A DNA stretch of 19,538 nt from Candidatus Zhuqueibacterota bacterium. Its GTDB lineage: Bacteria; BS750m-G25. The notes under the pieces were generated by a model that saw only the letters and a list, made by a program, of their open reading frames with translations, did no database searches and was not told where the DNA came from. This document shows positions 14,768 through 19,538 of this stretch, piece by piece. The stretch spans positions 1 to 19,538 of the forward strand of contig JADHWK010000040.1 of the NCBI GenBank assembly GCA_016783505.1. Reading direction: 5' to 3'. The position numbers were made by a program, and so were the translations under genes. Every line of letters begins with the position of its first letter. Position 1 is the first letter of the stretch.

Positions 14768-14974
14768 TTATTTCCCAAATGCTTTGTATGTTGGTTTTAT
14801 CCCTGCTAACACGCCAATTACAGCATACCAATACCAGTCTAAACTAAGCAACGGCTCCCAAAGTTTTGCTATCATTAGAACAAAACCAGCACCGCAAAGT
14901 TGTAGTAGTTTTACGTCTACCCAGCTTAATTCTGCCTTTTTTACTGTTGAATTTACCCAGGTTATAAAACCCAT
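14768..14974 (-). CDS. Small two-helix membrane protein
   Basis: 68 residues from ATG at 14974. A strong AAGGAGG lies 10 bases upstream; the alternative GTG at 14983 would be only one base from it. Two hydrophobic segments are visible: LLQLCGAGFVLMIAKLWEPL and about WYWYAVIGVLAGIKPTY. The short, basic C-terminus (KAFGK) is probably cytoplasmic. Family not named. It is the first gene after V-ATPase subunit A in reading order, beyond a 434-bp hairpin-rich gap, and 56 bp upstream of the GNAT-like gene. Confidence 0.7.
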   Translation of the reverse strand: MGFITWVNSTVKKAELSWVDVKLLQLCGAGFVLMIAKLWEPLLSLDWYWYAVIGVLAGIKPTYKAFGK

Positions 14975-15408
14975 ATTTTTCACACCTCCTTATTGTTTGG
15001 ATTCGCTAGCCCAATTGATAGATATAAATTCCTATCCTAATCTAAATGGGAATCCCGAATATTCGGGATAAAACATCTCTAAAAACATCTAATCCAATTG
15101 ACCAGTCAGGCATCCGGGGCTGTGGTAGAACTATCGCGATTGATAATTTAGGGGTTATGTTTAGAACCGCTCTAAAGAGCGGTTCTGGTTAAATGGCTAT
15201 TAAAGAAAGCTTTAACCAGTCCGCTGTACCCGGTCCCAAGATCGCTTTGCGACTAGGGTAGGAGGCTACGCCCAACCTTATCCCGATGCTTCGGGATAGG
15301 TTCTGCCCCTTGCTGGGCAGGCGAGATCTTCAGACGGAAAATCAACAATTTTTGGGTTGTGCCACAGGCCCATTCGACTGATTGGATTTACAAATAACCC
15401 TTAGATTG
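14975..15408. other. Hairpin-rich gap downstream of subunit A
   Basis: No coding frame I would accept. It contains the perfect palindrome ATCCCGAATATTCGGGAT (15052-15069), a 10-bp stem AGAACCGCTC/GAGCGGTTCT with TAAA loop (15163-15186), an 8-bp stem TATCCCGA/TCGGGATA (15279-15298) and repeat T copy 2 (15010-15044). None has a proper T-run on the minus strand, so none is a clear terminator; they could be folded elements left by insertions. Confidence 0.6.
15010..15044. repeat. Direct repeat T, copy 2
   Basis: Matches 11563-11597 at about 30 of 35 positions in the same orientation, 3.4 kb away. The two copies enclose guaA, the bactofilin-like, the GNAT-like and the small membrane-protein genes. 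Confidence 0.55.
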
Positions 15409-17190
15409 CTATCCTTTCACTTCAACCTCAGCACCTGAAGTCTTGATCAATCCCTGAACCTGGCCCTTTATATTCTCGCTTATCCGATCAAAATCGGTCA
15501 ATCTATCCTCGGGGATAAATCTGACTTTGGCAATCTCCTCCCTGACCGGTAAGGAAAAGATTTCCTTAATGGGAACACCCCTTGCCACTGCCTCCCTGGC
15601 CCGGCGGTGAAATTCCAGGACGATCTTGAGCATTCGATACTGCTTCGCAAAAGATGTGTAGGTATCAATCTCATCGAAGGCGTTTTGGTGGAGGAAGTCC
15701 TCCCGGATGGAGCGGGCCGTCTCCAGCGTCAGCCGATCTTCACTGGAGAGGGCGTCCACCCCCACCAGGCGGGCGATCTCCTTTAAGTCGGCCTCCTTCT
15801 GAAGCAGGGCCATGGTCTCCTGACGCACCTGCGGCCAGTCTTCACTGATCTCCTTCAGGAAGAACTCCTTGAGGTTGTCATGGTAAAGTGAGTAGCTGGT
15901 GAGCCAGTTGATGGCCGGGAAGTGTCTTTCATAGGCCAGCCAGTCCTCCAGGCTCCAGAAGACCTTAACGACCTTCAGGGTGGCCTGGACTACCGGATCT
16001 GATAAGTCACCACCTGGGGGGGATACGGCTCCGATGGCGCTCAGAGCCCCTATCCTATTGTCGCTGGAAAGACAGCGGACGCGGCCGGCCCGTTCATAGA
16101 ATTCCGCCAGCCTGGTGGGCAGGTAGGCGGGATATCCCTCTTCACCGGGCATCTCTTCCAGCCGCCCCGACATCTCCCTTAAGGCCTCGGCCCAGCGGGA
16201 GGTGGAGTCAGCCATCAGGGCCACGCTGTAGCCCATATCGCGGAAATACTCGGCAATGGTGATACCGGTATATATGGAGGCCTCACGGGCCGCTACCGGC
16301 ATATTGGAGGTGTTGGCGATGAGAACGGTGCGCTTCATCAGGGGCTCCCCGGTCCTGGGATCCTTAAGCATGGGAAATTCCATCAATACACTGGTCATCT
16401 CGTTGCCCCGTTCGCCGCAGCCCACATAGACGATAATCTCGGCATCGGCCCACTTTGCTAACTGATGTTGAATAATCGTCTTCCCACTTCCAAATGGACC
16501 GGGCACACAGGCCGTTCCTCCCTTGCCAATGGGAAACAGGGCATCTATAACCCGCTGTCCCGTAACTAAGGGAGTTTCAGGCATCAGTTTTTCCTGATAA
16601 GGCCGGAGTTTTCGCACCGGCCATCTCTGCATCATCGTTATGTCCTGGATGTCTTCTGGTCCTTTCACCTTAGCGACGGTCTCCTCAACTGTAAATTCGC
16701 CCTCTTTTATCTCTACGATCTCTCCTTCAACGCCATGGGGAATCATAATCTTATGAAGGACCACCTTGGTTTCCTGCACTGTTCCGATAATATCCCCGGA
16801 GCTGACCTTATCGCCGTTCTTTACCGTGGGTTGAAATTTCCATTTCTTTTCCCTATCGAGACCGGGAAGGCTAATGCCCCGGGTGACGTAATCCCCCACC
16901 ATCTGGCGGATGACATCTAAGGGCCGCTGGATGCCGTCATAGATGGATGTGATCAGGCCGGGGCCCAATTCCACGCTCAGGGGTTCACCGGTGGAAACGA
17001 CCTTCTCCCCGGGACCAATGCCCCCCGTCTCCTCGTAGACCTGAATGGAAGCCTTATCGCCCCGCAGTTCAATAATCTCCCCGATAAGGTTCTTATCGCT
17101 GACCTTCACCACATCAAACATCCTGGCATCGTCCATGCCATCGGCCACCACCAAAGGCCCAGATACCTTGATAATCTTTCCCTCTTTCAT
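15409..17190 (-). CDS. atpA: V/A-type ATP synthase catalytic subunit A
   Basis: 593 residues from ATG at 17190, chosen because AGAGG lies 7 bases upstream. A GTG/TTG-type extension to 17220 adds a non-family [10 protein letters not shown]. Landmarks in order: [39 protein letters not shown]; the non-homologous A-subunit insert (about residues 110-190); the P-loop GPFGSGKT near residue 230; [57 protein letters not shown]; and [14 protein letters not shown]. It carries the catalytic nucleotide sites of the A3B3 head. Subunit F lies 309 bp upstream, an unusual gap, and subunit B is 7 kb downstream instead of adjacent. Full length with all catalytic motifs, so presumably functional. Confidence 0.98.
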   Translation of the reverse strand: MKEGKIIKVSGPLVVADGMDDARMFDVVKVSDKNLIGEIIELRGDKASIQVYEETGGIGPGEKVVSTGEPLSVELGPGLITSIYDGIQRPLDVIRQMVGDYVTRGISLPGLDREKKWKFQPTVKNGDKVSSGDIIGTVQETKVVLHKIMIPHGVEGEIVEIKEGEFTVEETVAKVKGPEDIQDITMMQRWPVRKLRPYQEKLMPETPLVTGQRVIDALFPIGKGGTACVPGPFGSGKTIIQHQLAKWADAEIIVYVGCGERGNEMTSVLMEFPMLKDPRTGEPLMKRTVLIANTSNMPVAAREASIYTGITIAEYFRDMGYSVALMADSTSRWAEALREMSGRLEEMPGEEGYPAYLPTRLAEFYERAGRVRCLSSDNRIGALSAIGAVSPPGGDLSDPVVQATLKVVKVFWSLEDWLAYERHFPAINWLTSYSLYHDNLKEFFLKEISEDWPQVRQETMALLQKEADLKEIARLVGVDALSSEDRLTLETARSIREDFLHQNAFDEIDTYTSFAKQYRMLKIVLEFHRRAREAVARGVPIKEIFSLPVREEIAKVRFIPEDRLTDFDRISENIKGQVQGLIKTSGAEVEVKG

Positions 17191-17498
17191 CCTTAATCCT
17201 CTATAGAAAAATAGCAACAATTCACCACGGAATATCGCGGAACTACACAGAAGCCTTCATCCCGCTTGGGCGGGACATCAGCTCTAATTTTGTTCACGAT
17301 TTTTCAAGGCTAGAAATAGGAATATTAACAGGGGTTAATACGGCTTAAACTCATCGCCATTTTTAGCCTTTTTAGCCCTTCATACCTTCTTTAGCCTTTT
17401 GAAGCCTTTTACAGCCTTTTTCAGCCTCCTCGTTACTTATTAAAGTCTTGAGAACTTTAGTTCGTTAGGATTTCAGAAACTGATTTCTCCTTTGTGCC
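17191..17498. other. Gap between subunits F and A with phased A/T tracts
   Basis: 308 bp without a gene, where these two genes are usually almost contiguous. Positions 17361-17430 hold seven imperfect units (minus strand GGCTnnAAAA) whose AGCC cores on the plus strand start at 17365, 17374, 17393, 17403, 17413 and 17423, with a degenerate unit near 17384. This is a 9-10 bp period with an A/T tract in each turn. Such phasing normally gives curved DNA. A CCCGC/GCGGG stem lies near 17263-17274. Confidence 0.7.
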
Positions 17499-17804
17499 TT
17501 ACAAAATATCAGCACCAACCGCTTTCCTAACGGCCCTTTTGATCTCTTCTGTTCCCAATCCCTGGCTTCCCCTAAGATTGGGAAGGACGGTAATGCTGGG
17601 CAAGGTTTTATCCCTGATTTCATCAATCTGCTCTCGGCAGGCCCTGAAAACCCCCTCGGTGACGAAGATGATGGAGTAATTCCCTGTCAAGGCCCTGGCT
17701 AAGACCTCCTTCTCCTCCCCGTCCTTTACAAAATAGAGTGATAATCCAAAGGCTTTAAAGGCCCAGATAGAATCCCTATCCCCCACCATGGCGATTTTAG
17801 ACAT
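17499..17804 (-). CDS. atpF: V/A-type ATP synthase subunit F
   Basis: 101 residues from ATG at 17804; a TTG at 17810 is less likely. Typical subunit F, the small stalk protein that binds the D shaft. It starts MSKIAMVGDRDSIWAFKAFG, has a central YSIIFVTEGVFRACREQIDE, and ends with ITVLPNLRGSQGLGTEEIKR and KAVGADIL. The length is normal. No good Shine-Dalgarno sequence is seen, perhaps because its leader was replaced: an attC-like site ends 33 bp upstream of the ATG. A truncated second copy of its first 29 codons lies at 18986-19090. Subunits I, K, E and C, which usually precede F, are not in the window. Confidence 0.93.
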   Translation of the reverse strand: MSKIAMVGDRDSIWAFKAFGLSLYFVKDGEEKEVLARALTGNYSIIFVTEGVFRACREQIDEIRDKTLPSITVLPNLRGSQGLGTEEIKRAVRKAVGADIL

Positions 17805-17836
17805 AGACAATCCCAGTTATTGCCGTTTAGCAGTTG

Positions 17837-17884
17837 AGCTAACGCGCGCGGTTTATCGCGTCGCTGTTCAGTGCCTTGTTAGGT
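17837..17884 (-). other. attC-like site after the ZIP transporter gene
   Basis: Minus strand: R'' ACCTAAC (17878-17884), a perfect RYYYAAC, and R' GTTAGCT (17837-17843). A short stem lies inside: GCG-CGCG (17844-17850) pairs with CGCG-CGC (17857-17864), with one extrahelical base at 17861 on the same arm as in sites 1 and 2, and a 6-nt loop. The spacer on the R'' side is about 12 nt but is absent on the R' side, so one arm may have lost sequence. Confidence 0.6.
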
Positions 17885-18734
17885 TTTGTTTTCATCTTAG
17901 CGGACTCTTTCCATTCCCCTCCAGCTCCTTTCGTCTGAAATCCGTGCTACGTCCAGATGGCGATCAGGGCCATAAGGCCGAACCCACACATGATGAGAAG
18001 ACTTTTACGCCAGCGGTCATGGGGTTGCTCGAAAACTTCCTGGATAATGTCGACCACCGCAACATAAAGAAACGTTCCCGCGGCAAAAGCATCAAAACTC
18101 CCCTCAAATATGGCATCCAAATTGCCCGAAAATACCGTTGAGAGGACCGTTCCGAGAATCACTCCAAAGGGAGTCATGGCAGAAAATAAGCAAATGATTG
18201 CGACATGCCTGGAGGTGGGAAAATCACTTTCTCTCAGACTGACGCCGAGCGCAAAGGCAGCCGCTCCCTTGTGTGCGATGATGGCAATGAATATGGCTAT
18301 AGATGATGCCAGTGTTGCCTCCAGCCCCAATGATGCTCCTGCGATGATTGAGTGAACCGAAAGGATGACGCAAAGCACGAAAGGGTAGACACGCCGCCCC
18401 TTGGACATCGTTCCCACATCCTTGCTTCCGCCCAATCCCGCCTTTTCCAGCAACAGCACGAGGAGAAATCCCACACCACAAATGAGAGCGGGGAAAGGGA
18501 AATCAATGTCTCCCGCAAACGCTTTGAAGTTTTCCCACGCATCCGGAAGCATGTGCAGGAGTCCGGCACCAAGGAACACGCCACCGGAAAAGGCATGGCC
18601 CAGCGTTAGCTGTCGCTTTCCTTGCTGGGACACCCTCATTCGTGTGGGCGTGATTCCCGCGAACAAACCTGCGGCAAAAATAACTAAAAGAGAAAGAATC
18701 TTGAACCAGAGTATTTCCATGATCGATGACCTAA
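17843..18734 (-). mobile_element. Candidate integron-type cassette carrying a ZIP transporter
   Basis: The unit starts at the GTTAGGT box (18729-18735, perfect GTTRRRY) 8 bp upstream of the ZIP start codon and ends at the R' of the attC-like site at 17843. The start box GTTAGGT is exactly complementary to the cassette's own R'' ACCTAAC (7 of 7). No attC site is visible on the upstream side of the start box. Confidence 0.5.
17947..18720 (-). CDS. ZIP-family divalent metal transporter
   Basis: 257 residues with about eight membrane helices. ZIP landmarks: H42-A-F-S-G-G...H56-M-L-P-D in helix 2; a glycine/serine-rich loop with few histidines; H123-S124-x3-G128 (VHSIIAGASLGLE) in helix 4; and H150-K151 (HKGAAAFALG) in helix 5. 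Helices 4 and 5 form the metal path, normally for zinc, iron or manganese; the metal here is not predictable. The start lies 8 bases after the GTTAGGT box, whose AGGT is the only Shine-Dalgarno-like sequence, so the recombination box may also serve translation (inference). The gene stands between a truncated and an intact copy of atpF and ends before an attC-like site, suggesting cassette cargo. Confidence 0.88.
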   Translation of the reverse strand: MEILWFKILSLLVIFAAGLFAGITPTRMRVSQQGKRQLTLGHAFSGGVFLGAGLLHMLPDAWENFKAFAGDIDFPFPALICGVGFLLVLLLEKAGLGGSKDVGTMSKGRRVYPFVLCVILSVHSIIAGASLGLEATLASSIAIFIAIIAHKGAAAFALGVSLRESDFPTSRHVAIICLFSAMTPFGVILGTVLSTVFSGNLDAIFEGSFDAFAAGTFLYVAVVDIIQEVFEQPHDRWRKSLLIMCGFGLMALIAIWT

Positions 18735-18985
18735 CATATTATTCACCCGCACGTTTATAAGTATTGACAATCGAATCTTATGGTTAAACTCATAAATTTT
18801 AAGTACATGGATTCATATATTAAGTCTCTACCTAACTACAGCTAATATATCATCTTCAACCTTGCTTCCAGGGTTACCCGATCTATACCAAGAGCGATCA
18901 GACACCGTTTGCAACGGTGTCTTTTAATCTCCTGTAATTTAAAAAAGTTACCTAAAACACCCGTAGGGTGTTTGATCACTTTTTG
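18735..18985. other. Gap with two hairpins upstream of the ZIP gene
   Basis: No gene. Hairpin 18900-18922 (GACACCGTT-TGC-AACGGTGTC, with a T-tail on the plus strand) and hairpin 18955-18973 (AAACACCC-GTA-GGGTGTTT). On the minus strand the second runs into TTTT and a later T-run, so it could terminate transcription coming from the cupin side. A second ACCTAAC box lies near 18830. Confidence 0.55.
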
Positions 18986-19090
18986 CTAAGCCCTTCTTTC
19001 CGCTCCGTCCTTTACAAAATAGAGTGATAACCCAAAGGCTTTAAAGGCCCAGATAGAATCCCTGTCCCCCACCATGGCGATTTTTGACAT
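18986..19090 (-). pseudogene. Truncated second copy of atpF (first 29 codons, then stop)
   Basis: ATG at 19090 opens MSKIAMVGDRDSIWAFKAFG and continues LSLYFVKDG, identical in protein to intact atpF for 29 residues. It then diverges (AERRA) and stops at 18986. DNA 19005-19090 matches 17719-17804 at 83 of 86 positions. The three changes are all third-codon-position and synonymous (Ser, Asp, Gly codons). Weaker similarity extends about 17 bases upstream of the ATG. An intact gene cannot be read here. Silent-only differences suggest the copy diverged as a working gene, for example in a related strain or paralogous operon, before being truncated by recombination. Confidence 0.85.
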
Positions 19091-19137
19091 AGATAACCGA
19101 CCTTATTATTGTTTAATGAAGAAGCTTACAGGCGCCA

Positions 19138-19521
19138 CTAGGCGTCCGGTGCAGCACCTGGATGGCCCCCTGACCTGTTTCCTTTTAGCCAAAAATCAAA
19201 CGACCGACCCGGCACGAAAATATCCAAACCAATGGAAGGTTCGTCCGAAGGATTCATGACAACATGTGGCTCTCCACTTGGAATGTAGGCAGCATCGCCT
19301 TCGCAAAGATGTTGTTCACCGTCGTTGTCCGTAATGATTGAAAGTCTTCCTTTTAGAACTACAAGAACCTGTGCGTTGGAGTGGTCGTGTCGGGGAGAGG
19401 CGTGCTTCTGTGGCTTGACGAAATGCTCAACTGAGATGTCATCTTGATTGCAAATGCTAACCCGTTTCCAGTCCTTTTCAGGTTCATAATTCTCGGCTTG
19501 GTTAAAATGAATAACCTTCAT
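19138..19521 (-). CDS. Small single-domain cupin protein
   Basis: 127 residues, a single beta-barrel cupin. Motif 1 is at 43-60 (PRHDHSNAQVLVVLKGRL), with H45, H47 and Q51 as likely metal ligands. Motif 2 is EGDAAYIPSGEPHVV, with H86. The usual glutamate is replaced by Q51. Stand-alone cupins of this size act as small enzymes (isomerases, dioxygenases) or as ligand-binding proteins; the sequence does not say which. An AAGGAG site lies 6 bases before the ATG. It stands just upstream of the truncated atpF copy, in the position where V-ATPase subunit C or E would normally be expected. Confidence 0.85.
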   Translation of the reverse strand: MKVIHFNQAENYEPEKDWKRVSICNQDDISVEHFVKPQKHASPRHDHSNAQVLVVLKGRLSIITDNDGEQHLCEGDAAYIPSGEPHVVMNPSDEPSIGLDIFVPGRSFDFWLKGNRSGGHPGAAPDA

Positions 19522-19538
19522 TTGATTTCTCCTTGGGG

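Noticed and set aside
15100-15200. tRNA-like D-arm string near GGGGCTGTGGTAGAAC
   Set aside because: No acceptor, anticodon or T arm can be paired around it.

Overview
The window looks like chromosomal DNA of an uncultured, probably Gram-negative (outer-membrane) bacterium. It carries a V/A-type ATPase, a PorV/UPF0164-like beta-barrel protein and an ECF sigma/anti-sigma/Spy-like envelope module. I cannot assign a phylum from sequence alone. Every gene I accept, including the tRNA, is on the minus strand, so genes read from high to low coordinate.

Low-coordinate end (1-4970): start of a truncated lipoprotein gene; tRNA-Pro(TGG) with a clear sigma70-type promoter; the Spy-like / anti-sigma / ECF-sigma operon (713-2437) with a terminator at 531-565; a PorV-like outer-membrane protein with its own promoter and terminator; one unrecognised gene (4192-4746).

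V-ATPase locus (4970-17804): subunits F (17499-17804), A (15409-17190), B (7007-8383) and D (4970-5590) lie in the usual order F-A-B-D but are pulled apart. Between A and B sit about 7 kb of unrelated genes: a small membrane protein, a GNAT-like protein, a bactofilin-like membrane protein, a GMP synthase ATP-PPase-type protein, a PD-(D/E)XK-like protein, a DUF4145/HEPN-like protein and a zinc-ribbon/PIN-like protein. Between B and D sit two more genes (HEPN-like and a small membrane protein).

Main observation: the B-D insertion is built like integron gene cassettes. Two sites (5695-5761 and 6168-6242) fold as textbook attC sites: GTTRRRY/RYYYAAC-type ends, unpaired spacers, long stem, 13-nt loop, and extrahelical bases all on the same arm. 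A weaker third site lies at 6805-6857. The ends of the HEPN-like cassette are complementary over 10 bp, as expected for an excisable cassette. A further attC-like site (17837-17884) follows a ZIP metal-transporter gene directly upstream of subunit F, and that gene's 5' boundary carries the matching GTTAGGT box. In the A-B insertion, other paired intergenic repeats bracket single genes in the same cassette-like way. No integrase is visible, so this could be an integrase-less attC cluster (CALIN-like) that has used a housekeeping ATPase operon as landing site. Several cargo genes (two HEPN-like, one PIN-like, one PD-(D/E)XK-like) resemble the RNase/nuclease families common in defence and toxin systems.

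High-coordinate end (17837-19538): ZIP cassette, a 34-codon truncated second copy of the start of subunit F (3 differences in 86 bp, all synonymous), and a cupin gene.
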